Assembly: GCA_003991915.1 (NCBI GenBank)
Contig: RQTK01000076.1
Span: 69,490-133,489, forward strand
From: Elysia chlorotica
Taxonomy: Eukaryota > Mollusca > Gastropoda > Plakobranchidae
DNA length: 64,000 nt
Direction: 5' to 3'
Shown: piece by piece, positions 1 to 17,084 of the stretch
Numbering within the stretch: position 1 is the first letter of the stretch
Layout of the letters: each line of letters begins with the position of its first letter
Made by a program: the position numbers and the translations under genes
The notes under the pieces: model-generated
What the model was told of the DNA's origin: nothing
What the model saw: only the letters and a program-made list of their open reading frames with translations
Databases searched by the model: none

Positions 1-541
1 GCCGAAGAAATGTGCCTACACCTTAGTTTCGACTCAGTTATGTTTTTCTTTCACGTTCTCAGATAATGACTATAATATTTATTATGTTTAGTAAGTTTTA
101 CTGCCTCTCTTTATTTCAATTTTATTAATATGTCCCTACTAATATTTAAACAATATCGGTTTTTTTGTTTTCAGGGAAAAGTTGTTATTTGTGCAATTAT
201 TGTACTTCTTTGCCTTTTTTACAACATATTGTCGAACCTGTTTTGTCGCTTTTGGTGGCAAGATAATCTGTGGTGTAAACAGTCTATGGGTTCGAATAAT
301 CATCGGCCTCTTCGTTCACTAAAAATTCACTAAGTTCAGGCCAGTAAAATAGTAACTAGCTGAGTCAAAAGTCCCGGAAACGCCGCTATCTTTATCTTTT
401 CGCGGCAGCGACTTCCAATGACATAATTGACGTTAGTTTTTGAACCCCTCTATGGGATAGCCTGGTTTCTGAAAAAAAAAGCACCGAACAGAAAAGCAAA
501 CAGAAAACAAGCAACAGCAATATATCTTTGTCTATGACTCT

Positions 542-547
<6 letters not shown>

Positions 548-598
<51 letters not shown>
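548..598. repeat. (TC)n microsatellite
   Basis: Uninterrupted tc dinucleotides. Confidence 0.95.
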
Positions 599-600
<2 letters not shown>

Positions 601-1684
601 CCTATCTCTCTGCTCATCTCTCTTTGTCTACCTCCGTCTCTTACATTCACTCTTTCTCTCTCATCCATACCATCACCGTTTTGAAATCATAAAACAAAAA
701 CCGAGAACATTGATGTAGCTTGTTCAGATTCATGTATTGATTTATTTCAATCAGCTTGCAAGGAAAATAATTCTCGCTAAAGAAAATACTTAGCAAATTG
801 TGTTGTGGACAAAACAGTTAACTGTAGTCTAACTTTACTTACCCTTGAAATTATTGTCGAGAAAAAAAAATTGGTGGCCTGCAAAGAGGAATAAGTCATT
901 AGCAGGTTATTTGAAAACATTTTTTCACAAACAAATCTAGATAATACCATAATACCAAGAATTAATCGTTCACATAATTGTTTATCCATTTATATACCTT
1001 TTATGAACATATGCGTTTGTTCTTATTTAATATTGTTAACTAGAAACTTAAAAAATACAATTCAATGCAGTTAAATCTATGTCAAAGACAAAACGTAATC
1101 TTTAACAGACTTGAATTCGCATACTAAAGTTTGAGAGCTGTTTTTTTTTTCAAACCAAATTTGTACAAATTGATTTTGAATGAGACATATGGGGGTAATG
1201 AAAAGGCCACAGACACACGTTTCATCTGCTTGTGAGTATATTATTCTATTAAACATATACACACATTCTTTAACATCTGCGGCCACTTATTGGTCAGTCA
1301 GCACGTTACTTATTTTCTTATTCAATACAATAACGTAGATTATATTTAATCATTCCCGTCCTCGATAATATTCCTACTGCTTACGATTTACACTATAGAC
1401 TTAACCAAACTTGACATGTTACAAGCCAAATTAAAATAATGGCCAGGCATCATTGGTGATACAATCATGATTGTACCAGCACCATTGCCGGACTGATGCA
1501 AGATGCCTCTGCCACTGTCACTGCCAAGCACGTTTTAATTGCAGTCCAGTAGTAACCATAGCGGAAACAAGGGGTCCTCCAACAGGACTGTTGCCTTCAC
1601 TGCCCATATTCCCAGAGGGACATGCGTACATCACTTCTCTGTTTGTTCCTTTCTTTCTAGTCCTCACTATTCACATATTATCTC

Positions 1685-1687
<3 letters not shown>

Positions 1688-1745
<58 letters not shown>

Positions 1746-1746
1746 A

Positions 1747-1815
<69 letters not shown>

Positions 1816-1856
1816 ATATACATATATTTATTCTCTCTCTCTTTCTATCCTCTTTA

Positions 1857-1909
<53 letters not shown>

Positions 1910-1917
1910 TCTTTCTC
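1688..1917. repeat. Compound (TC)n microsatellite
   Basis: Two long tc tracts split by ttt/tat interruptions and a short AT-rich stretch (1809-1858). Confidence 0.95.
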
Positions 1918-2681
1918 CCTTTGACTGTCTCTCTCTCTCGTGTCCTTCTCGCTTTCATTATTTCATTTGCTTCTTTTCTTCTGTTTGTCTGTCTCTTCGA
2001 CTTTCTGCCTGTCTTTAAATATGTTTGATTGTGTCGGTCTTTCTGTTTATCAGCCTGTCACTCAGTCTCTGTTTCTCTTTCCCTCATCAATGTAAGGTTT
2101 CATAATCATTTATTCTCAAGAGGATGCACATGCTATACTATTGCTTGTTCGCACGAACAGTCTCTCCTACCCATCATGTCACCGTGAATTGTGACAATGC
2201 CTTTGGGAGTGCCTATAATATATGAGCATGCTATTTTTTAGAAGATAAACGCTTGTCACGTGAAAATAGTTTAAACCAATTTAAAGTCTTCTAAAACAAC
2301 TGGGAGGTGAGTTTTATTCACCATAAACCACTGTTCCCTTCATTTGCTTATGCATTGTAATAGTATGGCTATACATGTGCGTTATCTAACCTTAGATGCG
2401 ATGGTCATGTTAAACGATGAATAAACTGCACTTTTAATTCATTACATGGTTGGATCTATATCAATAAAACTCATTATTTAATTTAACCGCTATTTAATAG
2501 ATTTGCCCGATAACAGTTTTGACCATGCACTATTATGTAATATACAACAATGTTTAAAAGAGCCATTAACACTTAAAGCATATCAAAGATGTAGAATATA
2601 ATTGGCATGAAAGGAAATATTTGTTTCAGAAAGCGAGGAAGTCTGGTTAGGTGATGAGAGAGACAGAAAAAAAAATGATAT

Positions 2682-2765
<84 letters not shown>
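2682..2765. repeat. (GATA)n microsatellite
   Basis: About twenty gata units, followed by purine-rich degenerate sequence. Confidence 0.95.
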
Positions 2766-2860
2766 TAAGAGAGATCAATAGAGAGAGATAGAAAGAGATG
2801 TAAAGAGAGAAAGAGATCATCGAACAATGTCCAGTCCATGTTTCAAATAACCCTGATTTG

Positions 2861-3625
<765 letters not shown>

Positions 3626-3649
3626 GGTGTAAAGTAACATTGTAGCTTA

Positions 3650-3780
3650 ACGTCGAACCTGACCAATAGATTATCTATATTGTATACCGGTCCCAAGACC
3701 AACGTCTGACAAATTTAGGTGCTTCGACACAGGGGCAGTGCGGGGAATCCATGACTCTGCCTCAGTCGGTCAAAAATTAA
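3650..3780 (-). mobile_element. SINE body fragment, reverse orientation
   Basis: On the plus strand this reads ggtcccaagaccaacgtctg, then gtgcttcgacacaggggcag, then gactctgcctcagtcgg. These are the reverse complement of the body of the SINE family seen whole at 21.3 kb. The tRNA-like head is absent or replaced by purine-rich sequence. Confidence 0.6.
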
Positions 3781-3851
3781 GAGAGGGAAAAAAGAAAAGA
3801 GATATAGAGAGGAGGCAAGAGAAGAAAAAAAAGAGTTAAATACAAATCGAA

Positions 3852-3883
<32 letters not shown>

Positions 3884-5301
3884 GAGGGAGATTGAGATTC
3901 TAGATAAAGACGATTAAGAGAAAAAAAAGACCAAGAGATAATAATTATAGAGAATACACAAGCAAATAGATTCCACTACAGAATAATGTTCATTTAAAAA
4001 AAAAGAACATTGCTTTTAAATGCGATATTTTGATACTCCTTTAAACAACAAATCTAACAAAACTTAGATTTTTAAGCAGCTTGACTGTTTGATACAGATA
4101 AGAAATACAATTCTTTAAACGCTGATATCCCCAAATTGATTGCAACCTGTAAAACATCTACTTTGATAGCTTCCATTTTCGAAAATGTTGATTGACAACA
4201 ATCATACCCTTTGAAAGCGAGCTTGCACTTGTTTTTGTTTTTTTTCAAAACACCTGTACACACTCACACGCAACACTTCCTATCTTTAAACTGAGCAATA
4301 AGTACACAGTGTGTAGTGACTTGTGATCAGCACTCGGTTTAATGATATGCAAACTTTGACACACTTAGAAGAAAGAATGGAGGGTAACTCTTTTATTAGT
4401 ATTTTTTATAAATATTAGCAATTTTCATTACGTTAAGGCAGGCGATTATGTTTATTGATACCTTCTTTAAATAGTATAAACATTCGCCCGATATTTAGTG
4501 ACATGAAAATCTTTAATTTACGAGCAGTTATTTTAGTTTAACAATTTAAAAATAACACAACTCAACCGTTTTTTGAAAGAGGATGTTTCGTCGTGGTATA
4601 TAAAACTGTCAAAATTGTCACTCAATCGAAGTCCGAAAGATAGTGGCAACACAACCTTTCACACCACAAGCTTTATCTAAATTATAATCTCTTGTCATTG
4701 AATTCTCTGTCACCCTGTAGAACTCGCTTGCAAACAGCTCTAGAGCGTGACGGCACCTGTGCTGTTACATGCATCTGTCATAAGAATTAAAAACTTGTTA
4801 CCTTGTTGACTCCCATGTAATCAATGTATCCAATGTATTCAATATTTAACCTAATCATCAAAAACAGCTGCATGGCTTTCCGCCATGCACAACGCCCATC
4901 GTCGCTCTGTGATTATTCTGTTGACATGTTACTGCTTTAACAAAGCCCGGGTCTTTCATGATTGAGAGAAAATCAGACTGTCTCGTCTCTATCTGACCAT
5001 CGACTTCTTTTTTTTTCTTCTCATTTTTCTAAACTTAATTTTCATTTGAATCATTATTTATGAGTAACACCAGTTGTATAATTATTTTGCAACGTTTTAT
5101 TTTCATTTTAAATTTGGTAGCAAAATAAACACATTTACATGCATTTTGTCAAAGTAACTTGGTAACTGTAAAAGCACACCAAATGAGACTAAGAATGAAA
5201 AATAAAATTGTGGCTGTACACTACTGATTAGAACTTGATTGTAACTGGAAACATTTTACTAAGGCGATTAAATGTTTAATAAGAATATTGTTTTGCATGT
5301 A
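3781..5301. other. AT-rich non-coding DNA
   Basis: Begins with purine-rich sequence containing a short (gaca) run near 3853-3876. No gene or recognised repeat beyond that. Confidence 0.6.
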
Positions 5302-6303
<1,002 letters not shown>

Positions 6304-6307
6304 AAAA

Positions 6308-7437
<1,130 letters not shown>

Positions 7438-9334
7438 GTTATACTGAGATTTTAGGAAAAGAAAAAAAAAAGAAAAACGATTGATTAAACATAGGCGGTT
7501 ATCTCTCCGGTGGCCGTGAGTTATAAATGCCTATGGTAAGCAAAGAAATAAAAAATTAGAGAACATTTTAAAGGCTCGTGGCGAAAAAAAAAAGAAAAGA
7601 AAATAAAGCGTACACAATCAATACGATACACAGACGTGCAGGTAAGGAAATCTTCCCAGTAACATGAAAATTCAAAATGTTGGACTGGATTCATGAAAAA
7701 TTGAAAGCACTTTATCATTATAAAGATTTCCCATTTTATTTCCTCCAATCAATACCAGGATTGATTTTTCTTTAAAATTAATGTATTTTTGTTGGGGTTT
7801 TTTTTTCGCTGTTAGTTTTTTTGGTCCATGAGCGAAGGGTCCCTGTGTCTGAATCCCTGGTCTGATACCGGCTGTGACTTGAAGGCGTCCCGTGTTGGAC
7901 TAAGCCCTCCTTAATCACGAAGGTTTCCGGGCCGAGTTACACAGGTTTCCGATGTGAGCACAAGCCTCCTCTTTACTCCTTGTCTGTCAAGCCCGTATTT
8001 CCTTTCGAAATCGAAACTGGAGCAGCGGAATTGCTCGCAGCAAATGTTTCCATTAATCGCTACCAAAACGATCGGAATGTCTGTGGATTTGTTTTAGAAT
8101 ACGTTGTTGCCTTGTAGGTTAAACCTCTGTAAATCCTTAGTTTGTCTTTATTTTCTCTTGTTGGTGTTTTTTTGTTGTAGTTTTTTTCAACTTTAACGAT
8201 GAGGAGCAAGTAAAAGTCTTTTGTTTTTACTATTTGTTTATAATATGACAATGCCTACGCATTATATTATCATATTTCTACCGCTTCTTGATTGTGTATG
8301 CGCCTTTCTTTTGTCACTATTCTGTAGCTGTATGTCATACGCATAATACTAAACGTTTTTGTTCAACATAATTCTTTGGTCGTACCATCAGATAAAGTGA
8401 CGCTCTATCCTAGCTCAATTTTTCCAAGGTCTTAAAAAAATTATTTACTGTGTGAATTTGCGTTATACCACATTTGTCTCCATTGTTTGACCAGAAAAAA
8501 ATCGCATATAGTACGTATAGAAACATTTGGACAGAAACACTATATAGTAGTGTGTGTTAGCTCATCCGTATAATAATTCTGTTATACACCTTGATTGGAC
8601 TGTAACTACAGTGTACGCTCCATAGCCCCATCCACAACTAAACAAACATTTTTGCACGAGTTGAACAACCGATACGATTTAATGCACAGGTGAATAATCT
8701 ATTTTCTAAATTTTAATTTTGAAAACATGATATCTAAAATGTTACTACATGTGAACGGTCTATGTTTATCTTACTCCAACGTGCTATCGGCCAGCAAGTC
8801 GTAAAATCCATATAAATAAACATAAGAGAACCAGGAAAATTATGCGGTTTCTTATTTGAAATGTGCGAGTCTTTTCCCGTGAATTAATTTTGTGAAAGTG
8901 CCATAAAATTTAGTTCTTAAGTGGAAATAAACATTATAATATCATTACTTGTTTATAATTGTCTTTGACTTACTTTCTTCTTGTGTGATTTTTTTTTCAT
9001 CGTAGTAGCTTGGAGTTTGACTAGATTTAGTAGATTAGTTTTTTTCTATTTGAAATACGGTATAGCATTATCCAAGACTAGGTTTCTGTAAGATAACATG
9101 TTTATTTCTATTCCTTTTGTGTGGCATATTAATGGCTAAAACATTCACCTTCTGCAACCAACGCAAGCTCTACAATTTCCTACTGGTCAACTCCTGCTAT
9201 TTACGAGTAATTAAACTTTAACCGACATTTACTTTCACAAGTCGATCAAAGTAGTTAAAACATTAAAAAGGAGTTAAAATAAGAAGCATGGATTATCTAC
9301 GCACTGTGTGTGTGTGTGTGTGGGGGGGGTAACT
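7438..9334. other. Non-coding DNA
   Basis: Mostly AT-rich. A richer patch at 7820-8010 might be an old SINE (minus strand gggcttgacagacaagg) but is too diverged to call. A short (GT)n-G run lies at 9306-9329. Confidence 0.5.
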
Positions 9335-9610
9335 AATTTGTGTTAGAGCATTGTTTTACCAACCGAGAGGTCCCCGGTTCGAAACCAACGATCGGTCAAA
9401 ATATATTTTTTCGGTTTAGTCGGCTACTCGTGGGGTCGGTGTCAGTGTAATGTTACTGGCTGAGACAAAAATACAGGTGTCGCAGCAGTGTCATGAGTGT
9501 AGGGGCACATATTGTCAGATTTTATACTTGGGATCTGTCTACAATATAGCCTATTATCACACTGGTGTTGGGCGTGTAGTAAATAACCCATCTAAACTAT
9601 TCGTACAGTT
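9335..9610 (+). mobile_element. tRNA-derived SINE, same family
   Basis: The head contains gttagagcattgttttacc and a near-perfect B box (ccggttcgaaacc, around 9375-9387). The body carries ggggtcggtgtcagtgtaa, tactggctgagac, a gtcgcagcagtgtcatg segment, tattgtcagattttatac, gtctacaatatagcc and aacccatctaaac. Translations across it are accidental. Confidence 0.7.
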
Positions 9611-10963
9611 TGTCTTCTATACAAAATTAAATACACATTGCTCTGTGACAATGTTAAATATAATTGTTATACAACAGCAACCCAGACGGACCATCGTGCA
9701 TTCTGTTCACAACACTGAACACAGATATAGGTTTAGCCATTGGAAAACAAGACCGCGTCTTTATCTTACCCTGTGTAAAACGTTACAGTGAAATGTACAT
9801 GTTCGACAACTCCTTGAAATTTCTTGCAGACATAAATCTAAGAATAATATTTATTTTCACTTGTCATTATAATTTAGTAGCAATTACCTTTTAAACATTG
9901 TATTACGTTTTTACAAATAACATAGACAAAATCATTTTAATAATCTCGTATGTTTGTTACATACAAATATAATTGGTGTTTAGTCAAATGGGTTAAACGA
10001 CTTTTACAATTCACTAATGTGACATGGGTTATATAATACCTATTCACGCTGCTTTCATTGAAGGTCCGAGGGGCAGTGGAGGAGATATCAAATACAATGT
10101 GACCCGTTTAGCGCCCACCTCTTTTGGGTGAGGACTTCGTGGTTTTTCCTCGGCGGGTACGCCCAACAGATCTGATTATGTTGCTATACCATTGTTGTTG
10201 TTGTTGTTTATATACAATTGTTAATTATCTTGCTGCAGTGATGCAGTGAGAGAGTGATGTGCCTCTGCCTGGTTGTTGACCTTTTTTTTTGTTTGTTTGT
10301 TTTTGATTTTTAAACGTTTGTTTTCCTTATCCTTTTCGCAGTCCTAGATTTTATTTTCGTGTGTATTTTTTTAGTTAAGTCTCTGTTTAATTGCATTTAA
10401 AACAAATAATTTTCTTTAGACAGTTTAATTTGGATAGTGCAACTAAAATGATAGTCGGTTGTGAATTGCCCCTGTACTCATTAAACTGGAACACCAGGGA
10501 TATATTAAGTTTAACGACACCATGTTGAGACGTGTCAGAAAGATATGTAATTTGTTGTAGTTTAATTGGGAGTGATGATTGTTCCTTCCAAAACATATTG
10601 TAATTTGGTTGGGTGTGCTTGGTTTGTTGTAGTCATCGCCAGTAACTAGAAAATCATGGTGGTCACAAAATAACAGTTTGACAAAACAAATTTTAGACAA
10701 TAAAACACGCGCACTGACACACATAAAAAAGTGAAGTAATGAAATAATAATATCCCTTTTCAAGTCATCTTTTCCTTCTGCATTTATTCGACAATAAAAA
10801 AATCAGAACACTTGCACGTAAAAAATTCATTTTAGATTAGCACAATACCATATAATATGACACGATATTCTCCCAAATGACATGCTTTCTTTTTCACTTC
10901 AACAACTTTGGCTTTTTTTTTAAAACGTTGCATTTTAGCCCTAACAACTACTATCTCTTTTTT

Positions 10964-11000
<37 letters not shown>

Positions 11001-11279
11001 TCTTTTGTCTACCTGTAGTTCGCTCTTTAACTTTCTCAGCACTATACATAGCCTCATATTGCTCGCCTTTTTCTCACTCTCTCTGCCCCCCTCTCTCTGT
11101 TTGTCTGTCTCTCTCTTTCGCTGTCTCCTCTCGCTCTCTGTGTTTCTCTCTCCCCTGTCTCTTCCTCTCTTTAACTTTATAATTTTATATCATTTTTACC
11201 ACATCTACATCTCGCCGTTTACTCTCTCTCTCTCACTCTCTCTATCTCTCACTATCTCTACTTCCCTCTCTCTCTCCTT

Positions 11280-11361
11280 CCTTCCTTAACATCCAAGCTG
11301 CATCTATCTCTCACTATCTCTACTTCCCTCTCTCTCCTTCCTCCCTTAACATCCAAGCTGC
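11280..11361 (+). repeat. Short tandem duplication
   Basis: ccttaacatccaagctgc occurs at about 11284 and 11344, with ctctcactatctctacttcc in between and just before. The period is about 60 bp, at the end of a TC-rich region. Confidence 0.7.
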
Positions 11362-11616
11362 GCTGTTCGATAAAACACAATGAAAACCCTTGAGATAGAC
11401 ACCCAGTGTATGATCCCGGCCTCTGTACGCCAGATTACTCTTCAATATACGCTCACGCACAGAAAAACCATTTTCGCCGGTGACTTGGCTAATCTTCTAG
11501 ACCAGAGCCCACCTCATCAACGGAAGCCCAACTTTCGATGCTGTAAAATATAACTCTTATAGACTTATTATTTTCCTGAAGATATACGTCCGTTTCTTTT
11601 TGTGTTTTTTTTTTCA

Positions 11617-11958
11617 AGCATACAGGGCAAAATCATCCCTGACTTTGGTGTACGTCTCGTTGTTTTCATTGGATGTCTGCACCGCCTTTAAAAAAAAAAA
11701 AAACTATTCCACATAATAAAATATGTACAATTTATCATAGCCTTTTTCTCTTTTGGCGCCTTTGGCTTAAAAGTAATTTTGTTACCTCGAAGCATACAGG
11801 GCAAAATCAGCACTGACTTTGGTGTACGTCTCGTTGTTTTAATTGGAAGTCTGCACCGTCTTTAAAAAAATGATTCCACATAATACAATATTTACATTTT
11901 ATCATAGCCTTTTTCTCATCTGGCGTCCGCAGGCTTAAAAGTAATTTTGTTTTCTCGT
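11617..11958 (+). repeat. Tandem duplication, period about 174 bp
   Basis: Both copies carry agcatacagggcaaaatca, gactttggtgtacgtctcg, a poly-A run of different length, tatcatagcctttttctc and ggcttaaaagtaattttg. Copy 2 starts at 11791. Confidence 0.9.
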
Positions 11959-13245
11959 TATTTTGATTGATATATATTTTTGAAGTGTTGAGGGTACTTT
12001 TAATGTTTTACTTAGAATCGGGTTATGTGAAAAAAGTAAAATTATAGATTTATAACTATTGTGAAAAAAGGGGCCAATACAAATTCCACATTTTATTTTA
12101 TATAAAAAAACGGTTGTAGCAAAACGAGTTATTTGTTTTGAAGAGCCAAATGAAAAAAATTGGATATTTACACACGTAGGCCTATGCCTAAAATTGACTT
12201 TAAGGATTAATTAATAACAGCATCAAATAAGAAATAGATCAGCAAACTTCAAAGGAAAACATGTGTTAGAATTTTGTTTCGGTGCACAGCTGTTATTTTC
12301 CCCTAGTTTTTACACTTAAAATATTTTCAAGTTTATAAGTCTAGCATCAAACAAAACTAAGCGGGAATCGGCCAGCTAGTATGTCAGCGAAATTTATTTC
12401 CTCTTTAGATGACTTCGAAAAAAACACCTCAAGTATGTACGTTCGTAGTATAAATTTTCAAAAACAAAAAAAATATAATATCGTAAGTCGGTTCTATATT
12501 GTGAAATGAGTACATAATAATGCAAAAGTAACACAGAAGAGTTGTTAAAGATTTTTTAGTACAACTTATGTAAAATCACATGAAGTCGTTCACTTTATGT
12601 AAGACATATTGTAGAAGACAAAATAATATATTTTAATTAGAAATTCAAATCAATGCAACATGAAGCTGCAGTTACTATATTAAAGTAAGTGAATAATTTT
12701 TTTTAAGTATTAAATTACACTTACAAAACTATATTGATTTCTCTCTCAAAATCGACCTTCAAAACACTGATTATATGTATTAAAAGTTGAAACCCATTTT
12801 AAAGATTATAAATGAAAACTAGCGTATCAAAAACACAATAGAAGGAAGTAAGAAAGATAAGACCAAAAAATAATGCAAAAAAATACAAACACAAAAAAAC
12901 AAAATAAAATTGATAATGTACAATATACTTATATACCTAAAAATAATAGTATATGAGAAAAAGATGTGTTAATAGATCGTGATATGCAGAAGAGCAACAT
13001 AAAGTGAAAGAGAGGATTGAATGTGTGTGGACATTATATTTAAGTTAAATGAATATAAACGTCGTTTTAGAGAGAGAGAGAGAGATTGTGAGATAGAGAT
13101 AGTAAGAGGGACAGAGAGACAGAGAGAGGGAAAGAGAGAAAGGTTGAGGGAGGTAGGAGAAACAGAGACACACAGGGAGGTGGAATAGTAGAGTAAAGTA
13201 AAAAGCTTTAAATAACAACTACGGACAGACAGAGAGGTAGATAGA

Positions 13246-13248
13246 GAG

Positions 13249-13293
<45 letters not shown>

Positions 13294-13331
13294 NNNNNNN
13301 NNNNNNNNNNNNNNNNNNNNNNNNNNNNNNN

Positions 13332-13388
<57 letters not shown>
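13246..13388. repeat. (GA)n microsatellite with gap
   Basis: GA dinucleotides on both sides of the N run. Confidence 0.95.
13294..13331. other. Assembly gap (38 N)
   Basis: Undetermined bases inside a (GA)n tract. The true length of the tract is unknown. Open frames crossing it are artefacts. Confidence 1.
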
Positions 13389-13849
13389 TAGAGAGATCAG
13401 CACGTGAAAGAGTCACACACATATTTATAACATATATTATTATAAAAAAAGAAAAATATCAATCATATTTAAGAAAATGAAATGCGTTTTTCCTATACCC
13501 CGGACAAGTGCAATAGCAACCCTATCCACTCAGAACTAGCCCTGTATGTACTGTTGGAGTAACAAAAGTGGACACCGCCTATTCGACAGATAGACATGAC
13601 TTCCTGCACAATAACCCCGCCTAAACGCCTGTCCGCTCGTGAAAGAAGGCCTGAACTAGTTTAGCCTTCCGTACTTGACTACTTGTATGAATGAGAATCA
13701 AGAAGAAGGAAGCATTGGATCAGAACGTCTACAAGTACTCACCCATGTATTTGTTACAGTGTATATAATATTTAAATATAAAAGAAGGAGAGAGATAGAG
13801 AGAGAGAAAGAGCGGTGCAAGATTAAGTATTGTCCAGCTGCAGATGAGG

Positions 13850-13851
13850 GA

Positions 13852-13914
<63 letters not shown>
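13850..13914. repeat. (GA)n microsatellite
   Basis: Nearly pure ga tract after a gagggagag lead-in. Confidence 0.95.
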
Positions 13915-13918
<4 letters not shown>

Positions 13919-15144
13919 AGTATACGAGATAAAATAATATGAACTGGAAAAAAATATTGCCTTTATATAAATTTGAGGAATGGGCTGAGGGATTTAAGTA
14001 GTGTAAAATTCTTTTATAATGCAAGTTTAAGTAATAAAGGAGAAAAATAACGTTTATAGTGCATAACTTTCAATTTTCTAAAGTTATATTCTAATTGCTT
14101 TGTTTGTTTGTTATTTGTTTTTTGTTTTTCGCCCACACGTTATTATTGTATTTCCTCTCAGCATTTTTTGAAGAATTTTATCATTTTTTATATCAGTTAT
14201 AATGATCTATCTTCACCAGACATCTCCTTTTGGTTGGCTTCACAGTAGAGTGGATGAATTATACAGCTCCTTAGAGCATTACAAATGAGTTGCGACTTAT
14301 AAAGGAAAATTAAAAAAAAGACAAATGTTGGATTTTTCGATGTCGAAAAGTGATGTTTTTGTGTGTTTTATTTCGCCTTCTCTTGTTGGTTTGTTGTTTC
14401 ATTCTTTTCTGGAGCGTTATTTGACTGCTTTTTTAAAGGAATAAAGTCAGGGAGCATAACTATGTTAGGGGTTCTAGTGGAAAAAAAATGCTCAAAAGGA
14501 AAACACTCGTTATTATTAATTTTAACTTAGAATTTCGACGTTATATTTTTGAAAAATATGAACACTTAAAAATCTTGCATTTTAGTAGGTGACTCTATAA
14601 AAAGGGATTAAGGAAGCCACACAGAGAGGGGGATTCAGATAAAGAGAGAGACATAGAGAAAAGGAAATAGCCTCAGGAAGGGAGAAAAGAGAGAAAATGA
14701 AAAACATAAAGAGAAAGACAGAAATACAAAGAGAGAGAGAGAGAGAAAGAGAGAGAGTGTGTGTGAGAGACGAACAGAGAGACAGATAGAGAGAAAGAAA
14801 AAGAGAGCGAAACAGACAGAGGCAAAAGAGACAGAGAAAGGGATAGTGATATATAGAAAGAAATGAAAAGAGAAAGAGAGCAAGACAGAGGAAGGAGAGA
14901 ACGACAGTAGCTACGTGTTGGCAAGAACCGAAAAGTACTGGGCGGGTGATGATAATTGTGAACGATAACTGGTGTAATTGTATCTGCATGTGCCAAATGA
15001 AAGTCTCGGTGGGGCTCATAACGCCCACTGTAAAAATCATTTTTGTTCTCGCCTTCTTGACCCTGACCGCCGACACCTGAGTGGGTGTTAACATGATTTC
15101 CGCTTGTGTGTGCGTTTGTATTGGTGCGTTGGTGTGTAATGTTG

Positions 15145-15260
15145 AGTTGGTTTAACCTCGAAGGTCAGCATCATACAGGCTTTGTTGTGGACGGGCCCCA
15201 AGACTGACGTCTAACAATTTAATGTGCTGCTAAACACGAGACAGGGCGGGGATATCCTTG
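15145..15260 (-). mobile_element. SINE body fragment, reverse orientation
   Basis: The segments ttgttgtggacgggcccc, aagactgacgtctaac and gtgctgctaaacacgag match the reverse complement of the family body. The copy stops near gcggggatatcc, so the tRNA head is lacking. Confidence 0.6.
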
Positions 15261-16254
15261 TTTAGTATTATTGTTATAGGATAAAGCAAGAAAACACGTA
15301 GGATCGCGAAATTACCATTGTTTGAAATAATGACAAAAACAAGGCTGTTAACGAGCCTGTTAAGTTAAGAAAAAGATAAAAATACGTTGTTGTTGTTGTC
15401 GTTTTTTTTTTCAAACTGAGACACTGCTACCATATCTCTCTGTCTCTCCATATCTCTTAACCCTCACCCTTATTTATTTCTTGATTCCGTTTTCAAATTA
15501 AACTTAATTGGGTTTTTTTTAAATAAAAAATTGAAATGAGAAACAGTTGCTTAAAATCTGCACTTGATATAAATAATTAATCTTACCAGATATACTATGT
15601 GGATACACATTTGCTATTATTAACTTATCATTGAAAACGTAGGCTATTTTATAACAACCTAAAATGCATTGTTAAGAGGAAATTGATAAAATTATTGAAC
15701 ATTATCCTTTTTTAAACGTATTTATCATCCGCGATTTATCATTGATTATGAAATCAAATCCGATTAAAAAGCATTGATAATGGCTAGGAACGTAAAAATA
15801 CAAATGATCGAAAGTGGAATTTATTGGAGGGTATGTATACTTGTTTAGGGGATGAAATATGATAGTCAAGTTCGAGCCTCATAAAATTAATATGCTGCAA
15901 TGTAATACAATGTAGAATTGTTACATCGATTTGGAATAAAGAAATGAATACTTAAACCAGTACACAGGAGGGGATTAGAAGAATTAAATCGTGTGGAAAT
16001 GTATTTGTAGATACATGTAAATGATATGAGTTCGCAGACAAAGGAACGTAAAAGCAAATAATGGCAGCAAACCGATTGAAAAAGGGTGAAAAAAATCGGT
16101 ATGGTCCTTAAGTAACGATTCAAATAGAAGGTAGTGTGTGAAAAAAGGAAACATATGCTGACGTTGGTGATAAGTGGAATAGAAAGTTTTTAAGTAAGGT
16201 GATAGAGCTTTATAGAATTAGTAAAAAAGAAGTCTGTGTGAGAGAGAGATAAAC

Positions 16255-16258
<4 letters not shown>

Positions 16259-16297
<39 letters not shown>
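16259..16297. repeat. (GA)n microsatellite
   Basis: Pure ga tract with purine-rich degenerate sequence on both sides. Confidence 0.9.
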
Positions 16298-16302
<5 letters not shown>

Positions 16303-17084
16303 AGAGATACCTAGAGATAGAGTTAAAGTGATACAGAAACACAGCCAGACAAAAATAGAGCAAGAGAGAAGACAGGCAAAAGAGAAAGAGAAATAATCTT
16401 ACAAAAAAACTTTTTTTTTACTTTGCTTTCCTTTTTTCTTCTTCTTTATTTCAATTTTAAAGTGTTAACTCATCACATAGGTACAAGACCGATAAAAAGA
16501 TAATTCCCAAATGGAAAAGATTGATGAGTGTTTTGATTAAATTCAAGTAGTTCAAATGATCTTTTCCTTGGGCAATATGCCAGCACCCTAATATACGGAT
16601 AGTTTACTTTGATTTAAAATGCTTAAGATGTTGGATCAATTCAACAATCATACTCCAATTTAAACCAGCAACATTGGTGATGTGGTAAAACAGAAAATGA
16701 GATACATCATAATGTTCTGGTTTTACAGAAAATAGCAAACGAAAACAACGCTATAACGTCGGCTAACTTTAGAAAGTCTCATTTTTTCATATACTTTTTT
16801 TACGCTTATTACATTGTAGCTACGTAATAATTATTCTATGAAGAGCAAGGAGAAAAAAGGGGCTGACTAATTTCGCAGCTTTACATAGCCTTAGAACTGC
16901 AGTTCAGAATTTTTTTTTTTTAATTAGCAAGGGATATTTTTGGTTGTTTGTTTTTTGCGTGTTTACCTTTGTCACCAATCGATTGCTAGGTGATCTAAAA
17001 ACAGTATCTTAGTTATACAAAAATAACCCTAGTACAGAAAAAGTATCATTAAGCCGAAAATACGAAAAAGATAGACTTTAGTAA

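Larger units (their letters stand above)
1..2680. other. AT-rich non-coding DNA
   Basis: Apart from the TC arrays I see nothing assignable. A short hydrophobic frame at 175-330 follows an acceptor-like ttttcag but matches no family I know. Confidence 0.6.
9611..13245. other. Non-coding DNA with local duplications
   Basis: Holds TC-rich sequence at 10970-11280 and the duplications listed separately. The rest is AT-rich with no recognisable gene. Confidence 0.6.
13915..17084. other. Non-coding DNA
   Basis: A purine-rich degenerate stretch at 14610-14900 accounts for the long minus-strand frames. The rest is AT-rich, with one SINE fragment and one GA array listed separately. Confidence 0.6.

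Noticed and set aside
175-333. Possible terminal exon with a hydrophobic segment (VVICAIIVLLCLFYNIL)
   Set aside because: An acceptor-like ttttcag precedes it, but base composition is that of the surrounding AT-rich DNA and the sequence matches no family; hydrophobic runs are common in T-rich frames.
1471-2028. Long open frames of Ser-Leu repeats
   Set aside because: They are translations of (TC)n tracts in several frames at once; no start context, splice sites or non-repeat domain. The same applies to all Ser-Leu, Arg-Glu and Leu-Ser-Ile-Tyr frames near 3.0, 5.5, 6.5, 13.2, 14.7, 23.0, 34.4, 39.6, 45.3, 61.4 and 62.2 kb.
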